A stretch of DNA of 64,000 nt, from positions 24,518,713-24,582,712 of the forward strand of contig NC_092574.1 of NCBI RefSeq assembly GCF_037975245.1, given 5' to 3'. The position numbers and the translations under genes are program-made. Positions 51,681-63,902 of the stretch are shown one piece after another. This DNA is from Apostichopus japonicus. Taxonomy: Eukaryota; Echinodermata; Holothuroidea; Aspidochirotida; Stichopodidae. How positions within the stretch are numbered: position 1 is the first letter of the stretch; each line of letters begins with the position of its first letter. The notes under the pieces are model-generated. The model was not told where the DNA came from, did no database searches, and saw only the letters and a list, made by a program, of their open reading frames with translations.

Positions 51681-53408
51681 TTACATAAAACAGGAAAGAA
51701 TTGTCTAATTGATACCTTAAATTAAATATAAAATTTACATAAATTTTATTTAATTTCCAACATAAACTTGACTTGACTTAGCGATAAAATCATATGACTT
51801 TTGACTAGGTTTGAATATATTTGACTTGTTGACATCACCAGTGTAGACACTAACAGATTGTTTGACACCAAGAAAATGGAAAGAAAGGCTAAGTAAGAGA
51901 AGATCGAAACAAACATTCATTGTTTCTTTTATCTTCCACGACACAATGGGAGACATATGTCGTTTATTGCGCCTCAAAGGGAAGACATTTTTTGGTGGGT
52001 ATAAACTACCACGACATAACTACAAGTATCGATGTAAGCGTGATGACGTATGATGTGACGTCACAAACAAATCGAGGATGGAGAAATAAGATACAATTAT
52101 GAGAAAAAAACGATTTGGCATCAGTTCATAATTTAATGTTATATTTATCAATATTTCTTTGGTATGGTATGTTCCGATGATTCGCTAACTGGGTTTGCAT
52201 GTTCCACATTAGTGACATTAAGCATAAAATCAATAGGCGAAATTGAGTATCCCTTCCCTCGGCAATATGATGTATTCAGAATGTTTCATTTGGGTAATAT
52301 GTGTAACGAGTTCTAAAAAATATGACCATAAGAATATATACCACCACCACCACCTGGTACAAGATGAGTTTTTTTTTTGGCTGTACAGAGTAAGTGACTG
52401 TCGTCAGGCAATGATATATAATTTAATGACATGTTTCATGACTTTACTGTAATATATGTCATTCTTTCATGTTGTATACCGAGAGAGGAAGAGCTACAGA
52501 GTGGGGAGAGGTTGAAGTACAAGTTTTAAAATAACGTCCAGCTGCTATCTAATGCAAATGACTAATCTTGTAGAATTTACTCGTCTCATAGCATTGTAAC
52601 TGGAGCTCACGAAGCAAGTCAACCACAGGACCGATATCATCACTTTACAAAGATGCAGCCTTTTTATATTTGAGCTGGTTGAATTTTCTTAGGCCTATAC
52701 CTCTATGTATTGCACATGACTTTAGTTACTGCTATAGTTGGCTTGTGTCTCAACTTACAATCAGTGAATTTACTTGTAACTTGACATGTCTCGACTTGTA
52801 ACTTGGATTGGCTTGCGATCAAATCAATTGACTTGTGAGTTGATGACTTCACTGAACTTCATTTTCGAAAATCAGACGAATTGTCACATGCCTTCACAAA
52901 CCTGAATTAGGGACAAAACTAGAGATTTATAAAATATGGAATTCATACATCTACAATGTACAAAATATATGCACCTTATATTCACTTAGCAATTCATATT
53001 TCCAACATTGTGCATAGGCCTCAAAATTTCTTGTTCACCCAACCATGAACAGTCATGCAAGAGTTGCTCAACACAATAACAACTTGTTAAGTTTGGGTTA
53101 GGCTTATTGTTAGCTTTATTATATATATTCGATACCAAAACTAAGAAATTCTATGTTTGTTAAGTGTGAATGATGGTACTGTTTGCTCACACCTCACAAT
53201 AGTTTTACAACTGGAAATTGTTAACACTTTTCAAATTATTCAATGTCTGACCTTTTGCACAACGATTTCACAGTTAAACGTAGATTTACCGTATAGAATA
53301 TACACAGATTCTATCTGCATGGAAGCTCATCTACTACTAGTACATCGGCACGGTCCGGCGGTTTGTTATCATGGCGACACTTTAAGAAAAACGTTTTTAT
53401 ATTGTCCT

Positions 53409-53458
<50 letters not shown>

Positions 53459-53594
53459 TATATATAATTATATATATATATATATATGTGTAAATATAAA
53501 TATATATTATATGACTATATTATATTAACCCTTATTTATACAAAATTACTCTTATAAAAATTTAAAGATTTCATTTATTTTTTATTTTTTACAG

Positions 53595-55486
53595 ATTATT
53601 CGTAGCCCGGAAGATTTGAATGTTATAACTTCCATTAGGACCAAGGCCAAATTGTCCTTGGTCTGTCCATTGTGTGCTCTTTGTCTTTCTGGCCGTTGTT
53701 TTGCACCATTCCGGCCATAGTATTTGCTATTTTGGTCAGTATTCTGAAGATAATTGATTGATAATGGCTGTTTGTATTATATAAAGTGTTAAGAGGGCCC
53801 ATTGTAGCCTAACGCTAGTCACTGCTAGTGAGGAACCTAATGTTATAATATAGAAAGTATTTGAAATTGCCTACGTGATGAATCAGTATTTGAGAAATTA
53901 GGTCGGGTTACCGTGAATGTTAATAATGTTATAATAATGTTATAATACACGATTGTTCTGGTATATTCCTTATGATGACGCGCTGGTCTCGGGTTAACGT
54001 CGGTTTACGTGAGATCGCGTGCAAGCTGTGCACACATCTTCGTGGACTCTCTGGAATGTTCGCGAGATATGCAAAGGACTTCCGCGAAACGTAGAAACCG
54101 GGTCGCATTGTTACCCAGGTGTATCGAGAAAGATCTAGATGATTCTTGACATGGCGAATCGTATAAAAGCCCGCCCAGATCGGAGAGTTTCTCAGTTTCT
54201 GAACGAATACAAGCGACGACACATATTATACCATTCTACTATATATCGTCAGTGCTCAACTTCCAGTAGTTTCTGAAGGATTGAGATATCGATACCAAGA
54301 TTGATTCTATACTTCCATTCAGAAGTTTGAAGAGGACTTTGCTGTGAAATTTCAGTGTTCCAGTCTTTATTTCGGAGAAGGTGAAGAATTTCTGTCTCCG
54401 TTGAGGAAGTTCGTTACGCCAGGAGTTGGTGGCTATAAAGCTGATTTTGGACTGACTCTGGTAATATTTAGTCGGCGAGAAGTTCGACTTGTGCTTCACT
54501 TTATTGTGGCTGGAAGTCCGTCTTCTATATTGGAGCATCGCCGGAAAGAAGGTGACTGCTGTTTGTGGGATCGCGAGAAACTTCGTCGAGGACCAGTGAA
54601 TTTAACGGTACAACGGACCGAGAATCGTCATCATCAAGGTCGTGGCCGCTGAGGGATATCGCCGTAGGAAGAGACCAGCGTGTTTTAAAGTGTATCCTAT
54701 CTTGTTAAGTTTGTGAGTAATTTTCTATATATTTGTAATTACCACTTGTTGTTGTTGGATCAAACTCCATTGTTCAATATAGTTTACGTTCTCATATTAA
54801 TTCTCTAGACTCGTCAATTTGTCTGTGTTCCTTACGGAAACGAACCCAGGCTTGTGTCTCGTTAAAAATTAGTTATCGAGACCTCTCGCATTCCAACGTA
54901 ACAAAATGTATACACGTGACTGATTGTTTGAAATAGCGTTGACTATTTTGTCGCCTGTTAATGTTAGTTTGACCAATCCAATCGAGTATAACTCTAAATA
55001 ATTTTCAATCCTATGATGGACGTTTTACCATGACACCTTTATTTCCATCAATTACTATTTTTCTTTCATTTCTATCATTCAGTTACATGTTTTGCTCTGA
55101 GCGTGTTATTTATAAGTGTCTGGAGGCGACGGAGTTGTTAGAAACGAATGGCACCAATAACAATCAATATTGCAAGCTTAACATCCTCAACACTGAGGCA
55201 ACACTGATGGCTGGTAAGCAACATTGAATAATAAATATAAAAATGTCCCCAAGAGTGTCTCAGGTAATAAATAACATTGCTCGCATGTGATTAATTTTTA
55301 CTTTCTCCGTCATTTCTACAGGCTTTGACTGGAATCGGCACCAACATCCACAATGCTCTGTCACACGCAAATATCGCAGCCATTCTGACAGGCGTTGCAA
55401 CTGTATGTTTCGCGATTCTGGTGATTGTTTGCATCGCTTTTAACGTCTTCATCAATAGCGTAATCAATAACATAAACCAATTATGA
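53595..55486 (+). pseudogene. CD225/dispanin-like copy D, exons 3-4 only, frameshifted
   Basis: Exon 3 is 53595-53734 (140 bp) after a TTTTACAG acceptor. It starts IIRSPEDLNV like copy B but lacks one base near 53662, which breaks the frame ahead of the hydrophobic segment. Exon 4 is 55322-55486 and still open: ALTGIGTNIH, then AAILTGVAT, a long hydrophobic run and a terminal INQL before TGA. Intron 3 contains a 1117-bp solo LTR (53787-54903). No exon 1 or 2 lies upstream: homology to the other copies begins in intron 2 at about 51766, next to a TA-rich tract. The missing 5' exons and the frameshift argue that this is not a working gene. Confidence 0.7.
53787..54903 (+). mobile_element. Solo LTR in intron 3 of copy D
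   Basis: A 1117-bp insertion with TGTTAAGAGG at the left and CCAACGTAACA at the right, the usual TG...CA ends. It is flanked by a 4-bp near-duplication (AAAG 53783-53786, AAAT 54904-54907). Copy C shows the uninterrupted site near 47090. A TATAAAAG box at 54162-54169 lies about two thirds downstream of a GC-richer stretch, fitting an LTR promoter. Superfamily not determined; a 4-bp duplication would suit Ty3/Gypsy or BEL. No internal coding region remains. Confidence 0.6.
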
Positions 55487-55594
55487 AAATTTAAACATAA
55501 AAACATCTACATCATACTATCGGTATTTATGGTTTTGCCATCGTATGGGTTCCTCGCGTTAATGGTGTGTGTAACAAAGTAGCTTAAAGGTACT

Positions 55595-55891
55595 GGTATT
55601 ATGTTTAAAGTGAAAGACTCCCTTTCGAAAGAAGCATTACTCTATATTTACAAAGCACTTATTCTTCCGTACATTACCTATACAGTACACCTCTTGGGGG
55701 GTTCTCCTTTTCTTGTTATGTTTATAAGATTCATATTTTACAGAAACGTATTCTCAGAATTATCTGCGGTACTCCCTAACTTTCTTCGCAGTCCTCTTTG
55801 GACTTTATTGAAAACATTAATGGCTTTTGATATCACCACTCATCAGACTACTGTTTCTTTAGCAATATTTAAATCATATGCTCCCTCATAA
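55595..55891 (+). mobile_element. Non-LTR reverse transcriptase C-terminal fragment (second family)
   Basis: Reads SLSKEALLYIYKALILPYITYT, then in a shifted frame an LQKRILRII motif, and ends TLLKTLMAFDI. These are typical of the thumb and C-terminal part of non-LTR reverse transcriptases, but differ from the elements in the duplication blocks. Frameshifted fragment only, followed by (TA)n. Confidence 0.5.
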
Positions 55892-55948
55892 TTTTAACAA
55901 CTACTTCATCAAAATCAATTCAGTTATATATATATATATATATATATG

Positions 55949-56011
<63 letters not shown>

Positions 56012-56933
56012 GTGTATATACTATACGGTAAATCTACGTTTAACTGTGAAATCATTGTGCACAAGGTCAGACATTGAATATTTGAAAAGTGTTTACAATT
56101 TCCAGTTGTAAAACTATTGTGAGGTGTGAGCAAACAGTACCGTCATTCACACTTAACACACATAGAATTTCCTAGTTTTGGTATCGAATATATATAATAA
56201 AGCTAACAATACGCCTAACCCAAACTTAACAAGTCGTTATTATGTTGAGCAACTCTTGCATGACTGTTCATGACTCACCTACACTCTCTATCTCTCCACT
56301 CTCGATATACAACATGAAATAATGACACATGTTACAGTAAAGTCATGTCAGTACTGACTAACTGATTATCTGAAGTAGAGTCACAAAATGTAACTCGAGT
56401 CTGACTCGAGTACACAGTCATTGACTCTAGTCAAAAACACTGTTTATAGACCCATGCCTTTAACACCGTTATACAACACCTAATTACTTTCCGGCCATTT
56501 GATTGGTCAATTGCTCGTCGATTGCATGCAAAATCCGCTCTATTGCACTCTATGAAATAGAACCATGTGTTATACTTTTTTGATAGCACTTTTTTCAATG
56601 GTAAGAGAGCAGAGAAACCTGTCTGTTCAAAACAATCTGTTGCATGAGTGCATTTTACATCCAATTATATCCAAATTTGAAGGTGTTGTATGAAACAAAT
56701 AATGAATGGTTTCCATTCGTGAATGCGCCTCATTGAATGGAACAAATTACATCTTTCAACTCATGAAATATTTGCACTATTGCACTCATAACCATTTATT
56801 ATTGGTGTATTAATCAACTATCAGTTAGAAGTATAGTGTCAAAGGAAGTTGAAGAGATATTTACGAAATATTTCGTAATTAGATGTTTTGCTGAAACAAA
56901 TAAAGCTTTCAGAATGTAATTAAAACATATGAC

Positions 56934-57185
56934 CTGAGGTACATGTGGTACCGGTTGTGCAATAAACACGGTGTTGGTACTTTCGGGATACAACAGTGGT
57001 CGCTCTTTAATCTGAACTTGGTCTGTAAAGCATTGACAAAAGCATAAGAGTATAAGTTAAGTTCAAACATTCGTTAAAAAGACAAACCTTTGGACGATAT
57101 TATCATATGATGTATTGTTTGTTAATAAATAATAACTGATATTAAATCAGATGGCTTACCATTATTTGTGATACTCCTTTGTCAG
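56934..57185 (-). pseudogene. CD225/dispanin-like copy E, exon 1-2 remnant
   Basis: Minus strand. Exon 2 (57022-56934, 89 bp) is open and keeps the phase. It begins DQVQIKERP and ends with the conserved QPVPHVPQ, but has lost nearly all YPGPQ units. The exon 1 equivalent (about 57185-57155) retains the GTAAGC donor, but the ATG is replaced by AAG and the exon is shortened. Flanking intron-2 sequence from about 56020 upward matches copies A and D. No exons 3-4 follow in the expected direction. Probably a dead fragment made by inverted duplication. Confidence 0.6.
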
Positions 57186-57424
57186 TTCGACTTAGTATTA
57201 CTGAGTGTTGTGTCAGAAGGTACCGTACGCTATGACTATGGCTTTCCTAACAGGTGCCCTCAAACGCATCTCGTAAGGTCGTAATTTCACTGTAGGCGTT
57301 TGTCACCTGTATCGATCAATACTAGTTCTGTTTTTGAGACATATTTGCCTTGCTCTAGAGATCAAACATGATGCTAACCAACTCGAAATCATTTCGATTC
57401 CTAATACCGGATCTCGAAAGAGAT

Positions 57425-57612
57425 GCTTTGAACAGACTGTTGTTAATGAAATTTAGGTAAACAACAAAGCCAATGAATTTATATATAATTGAAATCGTAG
57501 TGAGTTGGAAAATCCTGAACAGTGAAAAAACTTCCAGCCTCCACCGGGATTCGAACCCGGGCCTCCCGCTTTATGTGCGGACACACTAACCACTAGGTTA
57601 TGGACCCCAGGA
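57425..57612 (-). repeat. tRNA-headed SINE
   Basis: Minus strand. The head (about 57611-57541) has an A-box-like CTAGTGGTTAGTGTGTCCG and a B box GGGTTCGAATCCC, with an anticodon-like loop ACATAAA between CCGC and GCGG. The body (57540-57425) reads GGAGGCTGGAAGTTTTTTCA, continues to a TTGTTTACCT segment and ends GTCTGTTCAAAG. The body is the reverse complement of the 3' tails of the four non-LTR copies. Lack of T33 and the fused body argue against a functional tRNA gene. Confidence 0.65.
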
Positions 57613-57629
57613 ACTAAAGTTTTGTTATT

Positions 57630-57635
<6 letters not shown>

Positions 57636-57686
<51 letters not shown>

Positions 57687-57866
57687 AATATATATAAATA
57701 TGTAAATATATATAAATATATATATATATATATAAATATATATATAAATATGTAAATATATATATATATATATATAAATATATATAAATATATATATATA
57801 TATAAACAATATATATATAAACAATATATATATATATATATATCTATATAGCCTATATATATATAT

Positions 57867-57940
<74 letters not shown>
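57636..57940. repeat. (TA)n compound microsatellite
   Basis: About 300 bp of TA with AAATA and CTATA interruptions and one TAGCCTATA. It follows the SINE head at 57612. Other TA tracts lie at 29455-29540, 48100-48210, 53409-53490, 55923-56010, 62440-62530, 63040-63090 and 63652-63770. Confidence 0.95.
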
Positions 57941-57944
<4 letters not shown>

Positions 57945-59552
57945 AAGAAGAAATCAACTTAAAAGGCTGATTTAAGTTTAATCTTTCGCAACATAAATCA
58001 GTTTATTTGTACCTACATCCATATCAATGTAACAGAAACCCTTTATCATTATATCACATTTCCCAGAGGAAAAGAGACAAATGATAAAGTAATGACGAGG
58101 CAAAATAACTCTTTTCTCTCGACACCTTCACCTTTTCATAGTATACAGCAGTCATCCCCCCCCCCTCCCCCTCCGGGTTGTGAATACCATTTACAAAGTC
58201 ACGAACATTTCTGGCTTTCGAAGCAACTTTTAAAGCCACATCAAGTATATGGCCTTTGGGTGAAAAAGTCAATTGTTGCTGTTTACTGTAATAATTTATA
58301 TTACAGAATATTGTATGAGGATTGTATCTACCTCCTCTATTCCCTGCTGTCAAAACTGCCCAAGGGCCATGATGTCGTCGTGACTAGTTTCAGGAATACG
58401 TAGAAAGAAGAAGAACAAGAAGAAGAAAATGAAGAAGACGATTAAGAAGAAGAAGTTTGTGCACTGTGTAAGTTCAAAACATGGTTTCGTTGCAACTCTA
58501 AACATTGTCTTTATACCTTGTACCGCACGAAGGACACATTAGAAACGACTGTGGCTACATCGAAAACCGTGCACCGCCGACGGTAGACCACGACATATAC
58601 CGACAATTAAGATTACAGACGAACAGACACGCAGACTTCCGTTGATAGAAGCCAAGTTAAAGGTCATTTGTACGACTTACCCACCACCGAACCCTACCCC
58701 CCCCCCCCCCCCCCACGAATACAAACGACTTACTTTTACAACAAGCGCCTACAACGAGCCACGAATACGATTTCAAAATAATTCCCTTCAAGCGAACAAT
58801 TCTTTATAGTGTGTGGTTGACGTTCGAAGTAAAATATGCAAATAAATGTAATTAATAATAAGTCGGTTCAGGTTATTACATCCGAATAATCATTGGAATA
58901 ACATGTACTGGACTGTATTACAATATACAGGCCATAAAACGTAATGATCGATCACCATGGTAACATACTGTCCTCAATTAAAACCAAGTGTTTTGTTTAT
59001 CCGACTTGGTGTGAAACAAATGTCTTTAGTATGGAAAAGAATATTAATAAAAGATCATATTTTCGGGTAAAAACCTCGAACTATGGAAATATTTTCCTTT
59101 ACCAATTTTTGAGAGGGCTGTTTTTATTATAATAATACAGGCACTTGCGCTGTTTGTGTGTATCTTAACTTGATAGCGATAACCCGTCTAATGTTGTTGT
59201 TTGTGTCTCTGAAAATAATATATGATAACTCGTATCATGCAATATCTATGTAAGCCTGATGTGGTTAAACCATATCAGTTGTTTGTTCGTATTTTGCCAT
59301 TTAGCTTTTACCGAACAGTGGGTTCACGGAAACGGCCACGCAACCAATTCCTATTCTCGTGTTCTAACATGCAAAGTTACCTGTTATGGTAGTCACCTTA
59401 ATGTGTTACTCCTTGTACTCGGAGTATATGTGAATCCAGTAAAGCCGGGTACTATAGTGCAGCTAGCTCTATGGGTACTCGTAAATGGGCTTGAGGTCCA
59501 ACACTCGCGTTCATATAATAGAATACCGTAGTTATCTGTTTTCGTACTCACC

Positions 59553-59846
59553 CATGCGCGTAGCCAAGGGTAGGGGGGCGAAGGGGCAGCCGCCCCCCTT
59601 GAGCATATTTCTTTAAAAAAAAATTAAATGTTTTTTATGATATCGCTAGTATTTTCAAAAGAGAAAATGCTAAGATGCAACTTACAAGGCCTGGGAAGTG
59701 CCATTTCCTGCAATCTGGGAGGCATTTTCAGCCAGAATTTTCTTGTACGCTTCGCGCCATCTCATGGTGGCGCTACGCTTAGATAGTTTACAATGCCGAA
59801 TCTACACTATCGCCCCTCCCTTGGCAAATTCCTGGCTACGAGCCTG
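59553..59846. mobile_element. hAT-like non-autonomous element (294 bp)
   Basis: Ends CATGCGCGTAGCCAAGG (left) and, inward from the right, CAGGCTCGTAGCCAGG. Flanked by an 8-bp duplication with one mismatch (TACTCACC 59545-59552, TACTCGCC 59847-59854). The interior TTGTACGCTTCGCGCCATCT and GGTGGCGCTACGCTTAGAT resembles the interiors of the elements at 1138 and 35577, so they may be one family. Confidence 0.65.
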
Positions 59847-61488
59847 TACTCGCCCTCATCTATTTGTATTTGTACTGGTAGTTGATGCCATTGGGTACCT
59901 AGTTGTAAACTTAGGTACTCGTGTATGGGCTTGGATCCTTGTACTGGTATTCCATACCAAGACGAATTCAACTTTTTTTTCGCCATCATGTTGTTTCACT
60001 CGTACAAAGATATCAATAAGTGAGAGGCCGGACACCCGTTATGATTCTGTAGTGTTCACCAGAAGAATATTGCTTTAAGCTGATACTACTGTGGCCCAGA
60101 GGGGACATTTTTACATTATTTTTGGTTCAAATTTCTACTATTGTACGAATTGTACGAATTTCACTATTTTACTGTTGGGGACAATTTGTCGAAATCTTGA
60201 TAAAGAAAGAAAGAATGGAACTTAAATTAAAAAAAAAAATAGACGTATATTGAAATATATGAGGAAATATCTAGTAATAAAAAAAGTAAAAAAATGATCA
60301 TCTGATTGCCTGGCACTCGCTTTGCTAACACAACGGAATCAAGTTGAATGAGTTGGAAAAAGAGGGGCACTAACATACCCAATCAACCTATTGCCAAGGG
60401 GGGGGGGGGCTGCGGCCACTTCTGACCCTGTTCATAAGCCCATGCTGACATGTACTGCAAGGATCGATGGTGCTCCGCATGAAGGTTCAAATATATAGGT
60501 CATATGTATAATTGCTGCTTCAGAATAAAACAAATAAAATAAAACCATGTTCGTTCTGCTTAACATATAAAGAGACGATAGAGATGTGGGGGTGGGGGGG
60601 GGGGGTAGATTACCACAATGCCTCGAGTAGGAGCATGTAAAAGTACAAATCCATGCGGTTGCGTAAGAGAACAGACAACTATTAGCTATCATAATAAGTA
60701 CAAGTATATGACCGCGGATTCCCTAACAGACTTGTAGTGAGTCCGTACCATTAGTACATCATATAGCTGCATGTTGTACTCGGTACTCGAGTACTTCGAT
60801 TTGTACTCACTAGCGTACCGTATTTAGAAAGCTCGTAGTTATACTAGTGCAAAATATGGTACTCACCAACGAGGTCATAGCGTCGTACTTATACTCGTAT
60901 AGATGTTATTTGTACTCGTGTTACAAGCTGACAATTGTACACAACACAAGTCTGGTGTGGCAATATGAGGAGAGAGTGACTATCTGGTATCTACAATAAT
61001 CCACGTATATATAATACCAGAATAATGTGCTTTATTCTTCTGTTAGGATAGAAGAATTGATTAATATAATATATCAAACACTCTCTCGACACTATAGAAC
61101 AAATGATCACATAAACTAAGCGAAAAGTAATCACATTTCATCACGTTTGATAATGCTATTCAGAGTTGTTGCTTTTCGTATAGCGGCTATAAAGTTTGTT
61201 GCTATTAGTTGAAGTACTGTCCGATATTTATGATACCAAAGTGACAAGCCTTTTAAACAAGACACGAACCGTGTATTCATTAATCTCAAATGTAAGAGAT
61301 ATTCAGAATTTTTTTTATATATATATATCCGATAATGTTGATTTATACATAAAGCCGTGACAATAAGTGAGATAATTTATGGAAGGAATATAACGTAGAA
61401 TATGCCATACATTATCTGTATATCTGTCGACATATGAGAAATTGATTTTCGTTTGCGGCTGTATAGTCAAGTATTTATACTTTGCTTT

Positions 61489-61494
<6 letters not shown>

Positions 61495-61545
<51 letters not shown>

Positions 61546-61546
61546 G

Positions 61547-61582
<36 letters not shown>

Positions 61583-61583
61583 G

Positions 61584-61625
<42 letters not shown>

Positions 61626-61725
61626 GCTATATATATATATATATAGAGGCTATTTATATATATATAGAGGCTATTTATATATATATATATATATAGAGGC
61701 TATATATAGAGGCTATATATAGAGG

Positions 61726-61795
<70 letters not shown>
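61495..61795. repeat. (TA)n tract punctuated by AGAGGCTAT
   Basis: A 300-bp TA microsatellite interrupted about nine times by AGAGGCTAT or GAGGCTAT at irregular spacing, with three consecutive ~16-bp units near 61691-61730. A compound micro/minisatellite. Confidence 0.85.
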
Positions 61796-61798
<3 letters not shown>

Positions 61799-62451
61799 CG
61801 TTTCAACTGCCAAACGCTCGTCGTTGTTACTGTGGTTTATAGGTTTAATGTTTCACTTTAATTATACTGATTTAAACACCACAAATCTCTCTCCCCACCT
61901 CTCAATCGCTCTCTCTTTCTTCCGCTCGTAATTAAGATGTCAACTTTAAAAATACAGTGAAGTATGATCCGGCCATTAAATACTTAATTCTATAACATCT
62001 GTTTTAGAAGTTTAGATGCTTTATTATCTCGAGTTTTGAACAGTGTGAAATGCGATGTATGAAAATAATTCAACTTGATAAGTGAAAGAAGTCATTGAGT
62101 CATGAAAATTGTCTCACTATTTTAAGGATTTCTTGAAATTCTCTAGCACTTATATATATCTCTGTAAGGAAGGTTAATATTTGTGTGTCAGTGACGTATC
62201 CAACTTGATAATGGAGGGGAGGGGGGGGGGGATTCTCTCCACAGACATAGAGGGATATGTTAAGGGATGTGACGGATGGGGCAAAATATTTGCAAAAGAA
62301 AACTAAATAGCATTGGTTGTCGGGGATTAGGGAAAATTCCCTCCTCCACCACTCCCTCCCACACACACACAAAGTTTTGGGATGTAACGGAGAATGAAAA
62401 ACATTGGCGAAACATTGACGAAATTGATATATGTAGGCTATATATATATAT

Positions 62452-62509
<58 letters not shown>

Positions 62510-63035
62510 TATATTTATATATATATATAGCCTGATATGGATGTGAACTTTCCGTGAACTTGAGATGTGAATGCAATTAAAAATGCATTTGTTTCAAATT
62601 GAGCTCATAATCACACTGTCACGAAACTCGGTGCATCAATGAATCAGTAATGTCTAGGATGAATTTGTCACTATGATTTAAAATGCAGGTCAGGTTATAA
62701 TATAAAGGCTTATATCGAATTATGTATGTAGGCCTATCATAAAGAATTATCACACAATTATCAGCAAGCAGTTAATCTCACTCTATATACGAAAGCGGAT
62801 TTTAATATGCGAGATTACATAGAATACAGTATACTTTTGCATTTTTGCGTTGAATCTCTTGATTCCCATCTTATATAGCCTTAAGAAATTAGATTTTTGT
62901 TATGGATTGGTTATAGCTGAAATAGTAAATAAACCGTCCATTCTTCCTTTAATTTATGTATTTAAGTGACGAATGAATGATGATATGCCTATATGAGAAA
63001 CTGCTAACTAAAATATGCATGTTTCGAATGTTGAA

Positions 63036-63094
<59 letters not shown>

Positions 63095-63648
63095 ACAGCA
63101 AGAGCTAGACAACGCATAGAGGAAATTTCTTAGACATTAACAGTACGTAACTGTTTCCCTCAGTTGGTAACACAAAACCACCAACTTGAGACCGATTTTT
63201 CTCTCCAGTTCCGAATTTCTAAACAAATTCCGGTGAACATAACAAGCCCATAACATTAAAGGTCACATGCTTACTTCAGGGGAACTTGAAAACACCTGAA
63301 ATACTGCAGAGCTGTCAGTCATTCCCGAAACCGTTGATATAAAATATGTCAATTAGATAAATAGATGATATATCGATTAAAAACATAAATGCTCAAAGTG
63401 ACGTAATGGACAGTTTATATCACAAAATCTGACAAAGTAATTTTCATCATTCAGCCTAATTCCATCATTAAACGTTATTCAAAAGTTTTTTCTTGTTAAT
63501 TTCACTAAAATGTCTACGTAACAGAGTTACATGCTAAAATTACAAGTGCGTAAGAGTGTGGGAGTGCTTAGTGTTAAACAGTGGGCGCCGTGCTTCTTAA
63601 AATGAAGTATTTTGTAACTAGATCCATTCCACATTTGTTTATAAATAA

Positions 63649-63680
<32 letters not shown>

Positions 63681-63839
63681 TTATATATACATATATATAT
63701 ATATTTAAATATATATATACTTATAAATATATATATTCCTATATATATTCCTATATATATTCCTATATATAGTTTATTTGTGACCTTTATTTGTTAAATC
63801 GAACTGTTTTGAAGAAGCAAAGATGTTTTTGTTTTTAGC

Positions 63840-63902
63840 ATGAACGGGATTTGAACCAGTGTCCTCAGGCTAACACCAGTTTAGCTATCTACCCCTCCAG
63901 TT
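63840..63902 (-). repeat. tRNA-like SINE head (degenerate)
   Basis: Minus strand: A-box-like TAGCTAAACTGG and B box GGTTCAAATCCCG, spaced about as in a tRNA, with no convincing cloverleaf. The following sequence to 64000 may be the SINE body; the window ends there. Confidence 0.45.

Larger units (their letters stand above)
51766..57290. repeat. Rearranged remnants of the duplication carrying copies D and E
   Basis: 51766-53340 matches intron 2 of copy C in the same direction, followed by D exons 3-4. About 56020-57260 is in the opposite direction and carries intron 2, exon 2 and exon 1 of copy E. The intron-2 segment around 53080-53310 is present in both D and E (inverted at 56020-56280), so this is not one gene split by a simple inversion. 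Confidence 0.55.
57950..63840. other. No confident gene, simple repeats
   Basis: Apart from the hAT-like element at 59553-59846, this is low-complexity or unassigned DNA. A minus-strand stretch at 58353-58054 (GHILDVALKVASKARNVRDF) looks protein-like but has no support. GAAGAA repeats lie at 58410-58455. From about 59400 to 60920 the hexamer TACTCG/TACTCA recurs at least ten times. Confidence 0.45.

Noticed and set aside
54344-54652. 102-aa ORF as a host gene
   Set aside because: Entirely within the solo LTR.
55030-55227. An extra Cys-containing exon in copy D (CSERVIYKCLEATELLETNG)
   Set aside because: The homologous intron stretch in A, B and C is not open, and exons 3 and 4 join in phase without it.
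57541-57611. Possible functional tRNA gene
   Set aside because: A and B boxes are present, but the loop lacks T33 and the sequence continues into a SINE body found elsewhere.
58054-58353. Protein-like ORF with GHILDVALKVASKARNVRDF
   Set aside because: No recognised domain, no splice partner or duplication support; kept only as a remark.
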